A stretch of 64,000 bases of DNA, taken from NCBI GenBank assembly GCA_023548195.1, contig JAJHZJ010000575.1, positions 2,297,454 through 2,361,453 of the forward strand, read 5' to 3'. This stretch comes from Bettongia penicillata ogilbyi. Taxonomy: Eukaryota; Chordata; Mammalia; Diprotodontia; Potoroidae. The position numbers and the translations under genes are program-made. The notes beneath the pieces are model-generated. The model saw only the letters and a list, made by a program, of their open reading frames with translations. It ran no database searches and was not told the origin of the DNA. Every line of letters starts with the position of its first letter. The first letter of the stretch is position 1. Below, in pieces: positions 56,013 to 64,000 of the stretch.

Positions 56013-56210
56013 GAAGAGGTTCCCACACTTTTTTGGCCTAATGCTCCCTTTTCAAAAAAAAATTACTCACTGCTCCCCTGGAAATCTACTTTCTTCAACC
56101 CTTTAATTTTTTTTTTAAATTTGTGTCATTTCATTAATGTATTTCTTTTAAAAGATACATCCTAAATTTAAAAATTCATTGCAAATTTGTGGGGATTTTC
56201 CTGCATGGAA
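56013..56210. mobile_element. hAT-Charlie-like repeat, left part
   Basis: It starts AGAGGTTCCCACACTTTTTT, close to the Charlie/MER5-type terminus (cagtggttcccaaactttttt). It is interrupted by HAL1 copy C and seems to continue at 58802. The far terminus was not found. Confidence 0.5.
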
Positions 56211-56224
56211 AATTTGATGATGCA
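56211..56224. repeat. Target-site duplication, left, of HAL1 copy C
   Basis: AATTTGATGATGCA here matches AATGTGATGATGCA at 58788-58801 in 13 of 14 bases. Confidence 0.85.
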
Positions 56225-56236
56225 GGGGGGAGGAGC

Positions 56237-56247
56237 CAAGATGGCAG
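56237..56247 (+). promoter_or_regulatory. YY1-like site at the 5' end of HAL1 copy C
   Basis: CAAGATGGCAG, 12 bases from the element start, the same place as in copy A and in placental L1. Confidence 0.6.
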
Positions 56248-56866
56248 AGTAGAAAGATTCATATAAGCTAGCTCCAAACACACAGACCATAAATTACCTG
56301 TAAAAAGAACTGCCAACAAGTTCTGGAGCAGTGGAAGCCACGCAGCCATGAAGTGCAGATTTGTGTTCCAGAGAGCCCTGAAAAACTGACATCAAAGGTC
56401 CATCGCGCACTGGACGGAGCCCAGCCCTGCCTTGGCCACATGGCCCCGAGAGAGGAAGATCCAAGCAGACTTCAGGGATGGAATCTCCGGTGGCCATGAA
56501 GGTCCCTCAACCCACAGGCGCTACAGGTCAGTGAGAGAGACTGTTTGGTAGGCCAAGAGGGGAGTGGGGTGTCTCCATAACTCAGGCCCCCTCAGAGGGA
56601 AGCAGCCAACAGGGGCTCCCAAAGCAGGCAGGAGCTTGGATCTATTACTGAAGGTCTTCGCATAAACCCCCTGAGGGAACTGAGCCCTGTGAGTCGGCCC
56701 TACCCCCACCTGAGCACCTGAACTTAATCCCAATGAATAGCAACCCCACCCCCCAACACCACCACTGAAAGCCGTGAGGCTGGGAAGCAGCATTTGAATC
56801 TCAGACCCCAAGCACTAGTGAGGCAAGGTGGAGAGGAATCTCAGAAGTCAAGTAACTGCTGGGGAA

Positions 56867-58007
56867 ACGCCCAGAAAAGGGAAAAAAAATAAGACCATAG
56901 AAGGTTACTTTCTTGGTGAACAGATATTTCCTCCTTTCCTTTCTGATGAGGAAGAACAAGGTTTACCATTAGGGAAAGACATAGAAGTCAAGTCTTATGT
57001 ATCCCAAACATCCAAAATAAATATTCAATGGGCTCAGGCCATGGAAGAGCTCAAAAAGGATTTTGAAAATCAAGTTAGACAGGTGAAGGAAAAACTGGGA
57101 AGAGAAATGAGAGAGATGCAAGAAAAGCATGAAAAACAGGTCAATACCTTGCTAAAGGAGACCCAAAAAATGCTGAAGAAAATAACACCTTGAAAAATAG
57201 ACTCACTCAATTGGCAAAAGAGGTTGAAAAAGCCAATAAGGAGAAGAATGCTTTCAAAAGCAGAATTAGCCAAATGGAAAAAGAGGTTCAAAAGCTCACT
57301 GAAGAAAATAGTTCTCTCAAAAATTAGAATGGAACAGATGGAGGCTAATGACTTTATGAGAAACCAAGAAATCACAAAACAAAACCAAAAGAATGAAAAA
57401 ATGGAAGAGAATGTGAAATATCTCATTGGAAAAACAACTGACCTGGAAAATAGATCCAGGAGAGACAATTTAAAAATTATGGGACTACGTGAAAGCCATG
57501 ATCAAAAAAAGAGCCTAGACATCATCTTTCATGAAATTATCAAGGAAAACTGCCCTGATATTCTACAACCAGAGGGCAAAATAAGTATTCAAGGAATCCA
57601 CTGATAACCTCTTGAAAGAGATCCAAAAAGAGAAACTCCTAGGAACATTGTGGCCAAATTCCAGAATTACCAGGTCAAGGAGAAAATATTGCAAGCAGCC
57701 AGAAAGAAACAATTCCAGTATTGTGGAAATACAATCAGGATAACACAAGATCTAGCAGCTTCTACATTAAGGGATCGAAGGGCGTGGAATAGGATATTCC
57801 AGAAGTCAAAGGAACTAGGACTAAAACCAAGAATCATCTACCCAGCAAAAGTGAGTATAATACTTCAGGGGAAAAATAGTCTTCCAATGAAACAGAGGAC
57901 TTTCAAGCATTCTTGATGAAAAGACCAGAGCTGAAAAGAAAATTTTGACTTTCAAACACAAGAATGAGAAGAAGCATGAAAAAGTAAACAGCAAAGAGAA
58001 GTCATAA
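56867..58007 (+). pseudogene. L1 ORF1 remnant, HAL1 copy C
   Basis: The initiator ATG of copy B is ACG here. The first frame ('PRKGKKNKTIEGYFLGEQ' to 'MLKKITP') ends at the frameshift shared with copy B, near 57165. The coil continues in another frame ('LAKEVEKANKEKNAFKSRI'). An extra A near 57322 shifts it again before 'MEQMEANDFM' and the RRM ('ENRSRRDNLKIMGLRESH'). A stop follows 'QGIH' at 57603. The C-terminal region ('LKPRIIYPAKVSII') is shifted once more. The stop equivalent to B's is at 58005-58007. Confidence 0.86.
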
Positions 58008-58099
58008 GGGACTTACCAAAGTTGAACTGTTTACATTCCTACATGGAAAGACAGTATTTGTAACTCTTGAAACTTTTCAGTATCTGGGTAGTTGGTGGG

Positions 58100-58102
<3 letters not shown>

Positions 58103-58149
<47 letters not shown>
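58103..58149. repeat. (CA)n microsatellite inside HAL1 copy C
   Basis: About 23 pure CA units, the longest of the three equivalent tracts, ending directly in 'GCATTCAACTAAAGG', which lies some 195 bp further on in copy A. Confidence 0.97.
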
Positions 58150-58151
<2 letters not shown>

Positions 58152-58474
58152 CACGCACACGCATTCAACTAAAGGAAGGAATAAAAGGCACACTCATTTT
58201 GGTATGAAAACATATCTTACAATACAGGAAAGTGGGGGAGAAGGAGATAGGCAGGATGGGGGGAGGATGGAAGGGAGGGCAATGGGAGGAGGGAGCAATT
58301 TGAAGTCAACACTCTTGGAAAGGGACAGGATCAAAAGAGAGAATAGAAGCAATGAGGGGCAGGATAGGATGGAGAGAAATAGAGTTAGTCTTACACAACA
58401 CGACTATTATCGAAGTCATTTTCAAAACTACAGAGATATGGCCTATATTGCATTGCCTGCCTTCCCAAAGGGAA

Positions 58475-58717
58475 TGGGGGGAGGGAGGGATGGGGAGAAG
58501 TTGGAACTCAAAGTTTGAGGAACAACTGTCGAGTATTGTTCTTGCTACTAGGAAATAAGAAATATAGGTAATGGGGAACAGAAAGTTATCTGGACCGACA
58601 GGACAAAAGAGAAGATGGGGTCCAGGGAAGGGAGGTATGATAGAAGAGAGGGCAGATTGGTGATAGGAGAAATTAGAATGCTCGGTGTATTGCGGTGGGG
58701 GGAGTGGACAAATGGGG
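58475..58717 (+). other. Two G-rich 3' UTR modules, HAL1 copy C
   Basis: GGGGGGAGGGAGGGATGGGG (from 58476) keeps four G runs. The second tract (58694-58717, GGTGGGGGGAGTGGACAAAT) has lost two of its runs. The TTGGAACTCAAAG and TTTGGAACCCAAAATT words follow. Confidence 0.6.
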
Positions 58718-58787
58718 AGAATATTTGGAACCCAAAATTTTGTGAAAATGAATGTAAAAAGTTTAATAGATAAATTTATGAAAAAAA

Positions 58788-58801
58788 AATGTGATGATGC
58801 A
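58788..58801. repeat. Target-site duplication, right, of HAL1 copy C
   Basis: Right partner of 56211-56224, directly after the A-rich tail. Confidence 0.85.
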
Positions 58802-58985
58802 ATATTGGGTCATGTAACCACATAGCATTATATTGTTAAGAAAATCATTACACACACACATTCTTGTTGATGCATGCTGGACTTTCTGACAATGCACAAT
58901 ATACCCATATGCTGATACTTGCTTGTTAAGACCTGTTGGTGGACTTGACCACTGATCAGTTATAACTTGCATTTTGTGTGTTTAT
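58802..58985. mobile_element. hAT-Charlie-like repeat, probable right part
   Basis: Sequence resumes after copy C ('ATATTGGGTCATGTAACCAC'). Assignment rests on continuity with 56013-56210 only. Confidence 0.4.
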
Positions 58986-59385
58986 TTGGAAAATAATGTA
59001 ACCACCATGACTTTAATTATGCTACAGAACATAGGAAACATATGAATGTTTTTTCAAAATTTTCTTCTCTTCTTTCCTTATGCTTCCACTGCCCTCTCAT
59101 TTTATTCAGTGCCACCCCAACTGCACCCAAGACTACTACCACCACCACTAGGATTGTTTCAGCACCCCTGGGATGATATTTACCACTTAGGGAATTTATT
59201 GTCTGAGACAAAATTTTCACTCAACTCTTCCAGATTCCAATCTCACAGTCCTTTCATTACTCCTGACCTCAGTGCACAGGCTGAGGAGTTGCCCGGGTAA
59301 ATGTTACTTTGGAAAAGCCTATATCTAAGTGAACTCTGTCACAGAGTTGCCTCATGGTCCTTAAAAGGAAGAATAGTATCCCTGT
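58986..59385. other. Unclassified sequence
   Basis: No gene. A short ACC-rich run (CTACTACCACCACCACTAGG) lies near 59132. Confidence 0.4.
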
Positions 59386-59389
59386 CATG

Positions 59390-59615
59390 TTCCTGAGCAG
59401 TAGAATGAAGAGTCAAGAAAACCTGGGTTTGATATACTTTAAACATTTAGCTACAGACCTCAAAACAGTCCCTCCAACTCCTGGAGCTTTGGCTTCCACA
59501 CCTGTAAAATGGACATCGCAACACCTGTGCCATTTATGCGGTCATGAATGGAGGCACTTGGTGACCCTCAAAATCTTCTATCAATGTGACTTATTATTAT
59601 CATTAACAAGACTCT
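59390..59615 (+). mobile_element. MIR SINE
   Basis: 'GAAAACCTGGGTTTGATATA', 'CCACACCTGTAAAATGGACA', 'ACTTATTATTATCATTAAC'. Confidence 0.75.
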
Positions 59616-59664
59616 AGAGAGAAACCAAGATCATTCCATTCTCTGACAGGTCATTCCAGAAGTG

Positions 59665-59895
59665 TTCCATGAAGGAGACTCAATGGAGAAGACCCTGATG
59701 TTGGGAAAGATTGAAAGCAAAAAGAGAAAGTGATATCAGAGGATGAGATGGATGGGCAGTGTCATGGAAATAACAAATGCAAGCTGGGACAGACTTTGGT
59801 AGAGGGTAGAAGGTTAGGGTTGGGCTTAGGGTTAGAGTGGGATGGTTCATGAGATCACAAAGAGTTGGACATGACTGGACAACAAAAAGCATCGT
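59665..59895 (+). mobile_element. RTE (Bov-B-like) LINE 3' end
   Basis: 'ACTCAATGGAGAAGACCCTG', 'ATGTTGGGAAAGATTGAAAG', 'TCAGAGGATGAGATGGATGG' and the tail 'CACAAAGAGTTGGACATGAC' match the Bov-B/RTE 3' end known from ruminants and marsupials. It encodes only the very C-terminus, in decayed form. Its tail is shared with the MAR1-type SINEs here. Confidence 0.78.
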
Positions 59896-60735
59896 GCCTT
59901 CACTAGGAATGTGTGACCTCTGTTCCTGTACTTGGGGAAAATAGAATTTTAAAAGTTCCAGAAATAACTTGAGAGCTAGGCTTTCTTCTGAGGGATAACC
60001 AGAGAGATGAAGGCACTCCTTCCAACATGTCACAGGATTTTAGACTTTGGAGGAAGGGAAACCAATGAAAACTGACACTGTCAATTCCCTTCTAAATAGC
60101 ACCTGCCAGGAAGAAGACATTTTTACACTTGCAAGAGGCCAGCAAGCTGTGATTTTCAGTCTGCATGAAGAGAAAGGCTCACTTGTAGGCGTGCCCAAAC
60201 AGAGGACTGAAGTTATTAAAAATGCTTTGTACCCTTTTCATATAAACTGAGTGCTTCTTAGACAAACATTTTTCTCCTGTTGAGAATGGTTCACAAAGCC
60301 TTTAATCCCAGGAGTGTAACAGGACACCTCTCAATTATGCACTGCAGGAATGAATAATTTCACAAGCTGAGGGAAAGAGATATATAGAGCCAATGTTCTT
60401 GCAAAACAAATGCTTATGAAAACGGGAGGGAAAGTGAGTGGCAGCAAAAGGGGAGACCAGCAACTGCCTCCTAAATGAGAGGAAATGATAACTGCTTTGG
60501 GAAAGGGACCTGGACCTCTGAAGCCAGTGTCAATGACTCTGGCTGTGCCCTCCTCGTTAAAAATCAGCCTCGGGGCACCCCACAGTTGGTCCATCCATGG
60601 TTTACCATTGCTTTTTTAAGCAGGATGAGACATGATGGATGAGAATGAAGGATGAGAATGAACTGTGTGTGGATTGTATGTGATGTTTAAAATTAGCTAA
60701 TGAGAAGGATGTGGAGAACTAGCATTTGGATGGTC
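59896..60735. other. Unclassified sequence
   Basis: No gene or confident repeat seen. Confidence 0.4.
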
Positions 60736-60739
60736 TACA

Positions 60740-60884
60740 CATGCATTCGACTAATAGTCTGATCCTCACAACAACCTTGTCAAGTAGTTACTCTCACTGT
60801 TCTCAAATTACAGAAAAAGAAACTGAGGTTTGGAAGTTAAATGACTTACCTAGGATCACATCACAGAGCTAATAAATGTCTAGG
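60740..60884 (-). mobile_element. MIR SINE, 3' half
   Basis: 'TGATCCTCACAACAACCTTG', 'AAAGAAACTGAGGTTTGGAA', 'AGAGCTAATAAATGTC'. Confidence 0.78.
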
Positions 60885-60965
60885 AGCAGCTAGTTTGGCA
60901 CAGTAGATAGAGTGTGGGAATGGACTCAGGAAGATTTTGGGTTCAAACCCTGCCTCAGACTAGGG
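60885..60965 (+). mobile_element. SINE head fragment
   Basis: tRNA-like head only: 'AGCAGCTAGTTTGGCACAGT', 'TTTGGGTTCAAACCCTGCCT'. Confidence 0.78.
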
Positions 60966-61024
60966 TACATTTGGGAAGCCAGTGGTTTCTAGCCCTTCAC
61001 AGTCAGAGTGTGTAATTGCCTGGG

Positions 61025-61230
61025 TCAGAGACAGTGCAATATGAGAGAACACTGGACCTGGAATCAAGACACTTGGGTTCAAATTTCCCCTTGGATACAA
61101 ATAAGTTAGGTATTCATGGACAATCTCTAAACCTCTTAGAGCCTCAGTTTCCTGCTTTAAAAAATGGGGATGATACCATGCCTTCCACATACTGCTCAGG
61201 GAGCCTGTTAGGGACTGAAATAAATCAAAG
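61025..61230 (+). mobile_element. MIR-type SINE
   Basis: 'GGACCTGGAATCAAGACACT', 'TAGAGCCTCAGTTTCCTGCT', 'AAATGGGGATGATACCATGC'. Confidence 0.82.
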
Positions 61231-61239
61231 CTGACCAGG

Positions 61240-61495
61240 CAAGTGGGTAGTTAGGTAGCACAGTAGACAAAGCACCAGGTCCAAAGCTGCAAGACTCATC
61301 TTTCTGAGTTCAAATCCAGCCTAAGACACTTTCTGACTATATGACCCTGAGCAAATCACTTTATTGTTTGCCTCAATTTCCTCATCTGTAAAATGAGCTG
61401 GAGAAATAAATATGACTTGTCCAGCATCTCTGCCAAGAAAACCCCAAATGGAGTCATGAAGAGTCAAATACAACAGAAATGACTGAATAGCAGAA
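61240..61495 (+). mobile_element. MAR1/WSINE-type SINE, full length
   Basis: Head 'GTTAGGTAGCACAGTAGACA', middle 'TTTCCTCATCTGTAAAATGA', tail 'AACCCCAAATGGAGTCATGA' and 'AATGACTGAATAGCAG'. A possible imperfect duplication: GCTGACCAGG before and GAAGACCAGG after. Confidence 0.88.
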
Positions 61496-61749
61496 GACCA
61501 GGTGGAGCTGGTGACTTAGGTCAGAGATGGGACCTCAGTGAGTTCTTTGCAGACCATCTAACAGTTAACAAAAGGAGGTTTACCAAACCACAGTCCAGGA
61601 AGGACAGTCAGAGCTGGGAAAGCAAATTTGTTTAGGATACGGTTGCTCCAGTTACAAAAAGCCATAGTCATGATGCTGGTCAGCAGAAAGAGCTCCAACC
61701 TCTCCAGTTATGGCTAAGGAAGAGAGGAGGGCTGATTTTTACTCAGTTT

Positions 61750-61850
61750 CAAACCACAAGCATTTATTAAGCACTTACTATGTGCTGGACACTGGACTAA
61801 ATGCTAGGGATAATGCAGCAACAAGGAAGCTATAACCACAGCCCTGACTT
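61750..61850 (-). mobile_element. L2 LINE 3' end, antisense
   Basis: 'GCATTTATTAAGCACTTACT', 'ATGTGCTGGACACTGGACTA' and 'AATGCTAGGGATAATG'. Confidence 0.88.
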
Positions 61851-61964
61851 AGTCTCAGGAGCCACTCAAATCTCAAAAACATTTTGAGGAACATATTTTA
61901 AGGAAACACTAGTGTAACCCAGCCAGAGTTTACTCTGACGCCCATAAAAATGCGAGTCGTTATC

Positions 61965-62455
61965 TTCCTTCTTCATGACAATGGAGCTACTTTTTTGAGA
62001 GTGGTAGTGATGATAAAAAACTGGAAACACGGGTGCCCATGATTTTCGGGAAGACTGCATCAACAATGACTATGAATGTAGTGGAATACAATTGTGCTAT
62101 AAGAAACGACGAAGAGGTTAGTTTCAGTGAAACTCTGGAGGACCAGCACAAACTTTGGGAAGTGAAGTAAGCAGAGCAAAGAGAACAGTTTATACCATAA
62201 TAACAACATGGCAGGGGGGAAAGCGGGAGAACTTTGAAAGATTTAAGAACTCTTATCAGCACAATTGGCATCCATAATTCTAGGGGATCAATGATGGAAA
62301 ACAAGAAGGCTGCCCCGCTTCTGACAGAGAGGTTAAGGGCTTGGGGTGACATTAAGGTATTTTTGTCCATGACCTATATGAGAGAGTACTTTTGCCTGAA
62401 TATGCTTATTTCTTACTCCCTTCAAATAATAATTAACAAGAATATAATCTGTTCA
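61965..62455 (+). mobile_element. L1 ORF2 end and 3' UTR
   Basis: 'AAACTGGAAACACGGGTGCC', 'GAATACAATTGTGCTATAAG', 'AAGAACTCTTATCAGCACAA' and 'TTCTGACAGAGAGGTTAAGG' follow the marsupial L1 3' end. It is 5'-truncated and carries no complete frame. Confidence 0.75.
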
Positions 62456-62484
62456 ACAGAGTAGATAAGGTGTGTTTATAGAAT

Positions 62485-62735
62485 CTGTTTTTGTTGTTGA
62501 ATCATGTCTGACTCTTCCTGACCCCATTTGGGGTATTCTTGGCAAAGATACTGGAGTGGTTTGCCATTTTCTTCTCCAGCTCATTTTCTAGATGAGGAAA
62601 CTGAAGAAAGCAGAGTTAAGTGACTCACACAGGGTCACACAACTAGTAAATGTCCAGATTTGAACTCAGGAAGATGTGTCTTCCTGACTCCAGACCTAGG
62701 AGCTCTATCCACTGTAACACCTAGCTACCCCTATA
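62485..62735 (-). mobile_element. MAR1/WSINE-type SINE, full length
   Basis: Antisense: 'TTTTTGTTGTTGAATCATGT', 'GCAAAGATACTGGAGTGGTT', 'CACACAGGGTCACACAACTA', head 'TAACACCTAGCTACCCC'. Confidence 0.9.
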
Positions 62736-62929
62736 GAATTTAGTCAAAGCAATAATCACAGAAGTCTAGGGATATCACAAAGGAGATGATTTTGGGACTG
62801 CGCCCTGACAGATGAGGAAGACTTCAGTTTGTCCCAGGTGGAAGGTAGCCGAGACTGAGATAGATATTGACATGGAATAAAGAGTATGTGTATTAAGTGA
62901 ATTTGTGTAAGTGGGTAATAATAATAGCT

Positions 62930-63182
62930 AGAGGGCATCTAGGTGGCACTGCACTGGATAGATAGCTGGGCCTGGAATGAGGAAGACCCCAGTTCAAACC
63001 TGACCTTAAACACTTATTGGCAGTGTGACCTCTGGGAAGTCACTTAACCCTATTCGTTTCAGTTTCCTCAATTGTAAAATGAGCTGGAGAAGAAAATGGC
63101 AAACCACTCCAGTACTTGACCAAGAAAATCCAAAGTAGGGTCAGTTGAAAATTACTGAAAAATGACTGAAATGATGACATAA
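62930..63182 (+). mobile_element. MAR1/WSINE-type SINE, full length
   Basis: Head 'GAGGGCATCTAGGTGGCACT', CORE 'ACTTATTGGCAGTGTGACCT', tail 'GGAGAAGAAAATGGCAAACC'. A possible imperfect target duplication: AATAATAGCTAGAGGG before, AATAATGACAGAGGG after. Confidence 0.9.
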
Positions 63183-63559
63183 ATAATGACAGAGGGCTCT
63201 GGAAAAAAGTAAAAACACAAAAAAAACCCACGAAAATACCAAATAGGAGATGGAAAAAGGCATTCTTTAGCCAATGACTCCAGTCAAAAAGGCAAAGGAC
63301 TTAGACACTTCTCTAAGAAGAGGATTTTTTAAAAATTGAGTTTTTGTCTTTTTTTTTAATATCAACTTCATTTCTGGATAAATTCATCCCTAACAACAAA
63401 TAATGTTCTTTTTTTGAAAAAGGAACTTCAGTAAACCCAATCAATTATTCCTCTGAGGACAGCAATATATTCCATGTTCCATACCCATAGTCCCCCTGCT
63501 CTGCAAAGGAGAGGTGTCTTATCTCATCCTAAGATTCAAGATGACTATGATAGCTTCAT

Positions 63560-64000
63560 AAAGTGTAGTTCCTTTGTTGTCCTTTTCATCCACCCTTTCT
63601 TTATCATTATAGATAATCTTTCCAGTTGTGCTACCTTCATTTCGGGTCAGTTCCTTGTAATTCTTCTGGTGCCTCTTTAAATTCTTCATATTTATTATTT
63701 CTTATGGCACAGAACATTTCATCACATTCATGGGCCACTATTTTTTTTAGCTACTCCCCAATCAATGAGCATTTACTTTGTTTCATTTTTTTTCTATTAC
63801 CAAATATATTTCTATAGGTATTTTTCTTCACATAGGATCCTCATACTTCATATTACAGTCCCAGAACTCTTAGGGCTATAGACTCAGCAGTGTTCTTTCT
63901 GGGTCCGAGAGCAGGAATGTTTTCATCTATTTTTAAAATCATAATTCTCAATTTCTTTCCAGATGGGTGGGCCAAATCTATGTCTACCAAAAAAATGTTA
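63560..64000 (-). mobile_element. L1 3' end, antisense, running off the window
   Basis: 'TTTAAATTCTTCATATTTAT', 'ATTTCTTATGGCACAGAACA' and 'CTACTCCCCAATCAATGAGC' are complementary to ORF2-end L1 words. 'AGAACTCTTAGGGCTATAGA' continues upstream into ORF2. The remainder lies beyond 64000. Confidence 0.75.

Larger units (their letters stand above)
56225..58787 (+). mobile_element. HAL1-type (half-L1) retroelement, copy C, full length
   Basis: Complete from its GGGGGG start to its A-rich tail with flanking duplications. 5' UTR 56225-56866, ORF1 remnant 56867-58007, inter-ORF region with an expanded CA repeat (58103-58149) and a roughly 195-bp deletion beside it, ORF2-deletion junction near 58381-58396, 3' UTR with two G-rich modules. 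Its first 20 bases after the extra G equal the placental L1 start GGGGGAGGAGCCAAGATGGC. It split a hAT-like repeat. Confidence 0.9.

Noticed and set aside
59812..59836. Telomere-like words (GTTAGGGTTGGGCTTAGGGT)
   Set aside because: Only three near-units, inside an RTE LINE end. Too short and imperfect for an interstitial telomere.
60885..60965. tRNA-like sequence with B-box-like GGTTCAAACCC
   Set aside because: This is the tRNA-derived head of a marsupial SINE, with no cloverleaf. The same applies to the other SINE heads.
1..64000. CRISPR array, operons or bacterial-type genes
   Set aside because: Tandem repeats are microsatellites, there are no spacer-repeat arrays, and the repeat content is mammalian.

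Overview
The window reads as non-coding DNA from a marsupial (metatherian) genome. It is AT-rich and CpG-poor, and I found no protein-coding gene, tRNA, rRNA, CpG island or CRISPR array. The lineage call rests on the repeats: CORE/MIR-type SINEs in the marsupial form, SINEs whose tail reads 'GGAGAAGGAAATGGCAAACC' and then 'AAGAGTTGGACACAACTGA' (MAR1/WSINE type, RTE-like tail), a Bov-B/RTE-like LINE end, many L2 and some L3/CR1 fragments, and L1-lineage elements with marsupial-style ORF1. I cannot name the species. The stretch is either intergenic or a large intron.

The dominant structures are four L1-lineage elements on the + strand that lack most or all of ORF2. Copies A (338-3183), B (11103-13555) and C (56225-58787) are half-L1 (HAL1-type) elements. 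Each has a 5' UTR (truncated in B), a decayed ORF1, an inter-ORF segment and a 3' UTR, with the endonuclease/reverse-transcriptase ORF2 missing and the same junction in all three. Each has target-site duplications: 12/15, 20/21 and 13/14 matches. Copy A splits an older L2, and copy C splits an older hAT-like repeat. Copy D (17537-20412) is an older relative with a different ORF1 N-terminus and a different internal ORF2 deletion that keeps the ORF2 C-terminal region.

By region: 0-14 kb has copies A and B, an antisense L1 ORF1 fragment, a 194-bp hAT MITE with an 8-bp duplication, and L2/MIR pieces. 15-21 kb has a GGAA array, MIRs, copy D and L3/CR1. 21-31 kb is L2 and SINE debris with a palindromic MITE near 26.5 kb. 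31-34 kb is the longest mostly unique stretch. 34-54 kb alternates SINEs, long antisense L2 copies (48.4-49.3 and 50.0-50.5 kb) and microsatellites (GGAA, GATG/GATA). 56-59 kb holds copy C. 59-64 kb holds an RTE-like end, MAR1-type SINEs and L1 3' ends, the last running off the window.

No genes act together here. The relationships are parasitic: ORF2-less elements would need ORF2 protein from full-length L1s, and the MAR1-type SINEs carry a tail like that of an RTE-type LINE also present in the window. Repeat family names come from recognising consensus-like words by eye. Edges of old repeats are good to about 10-30 bases.
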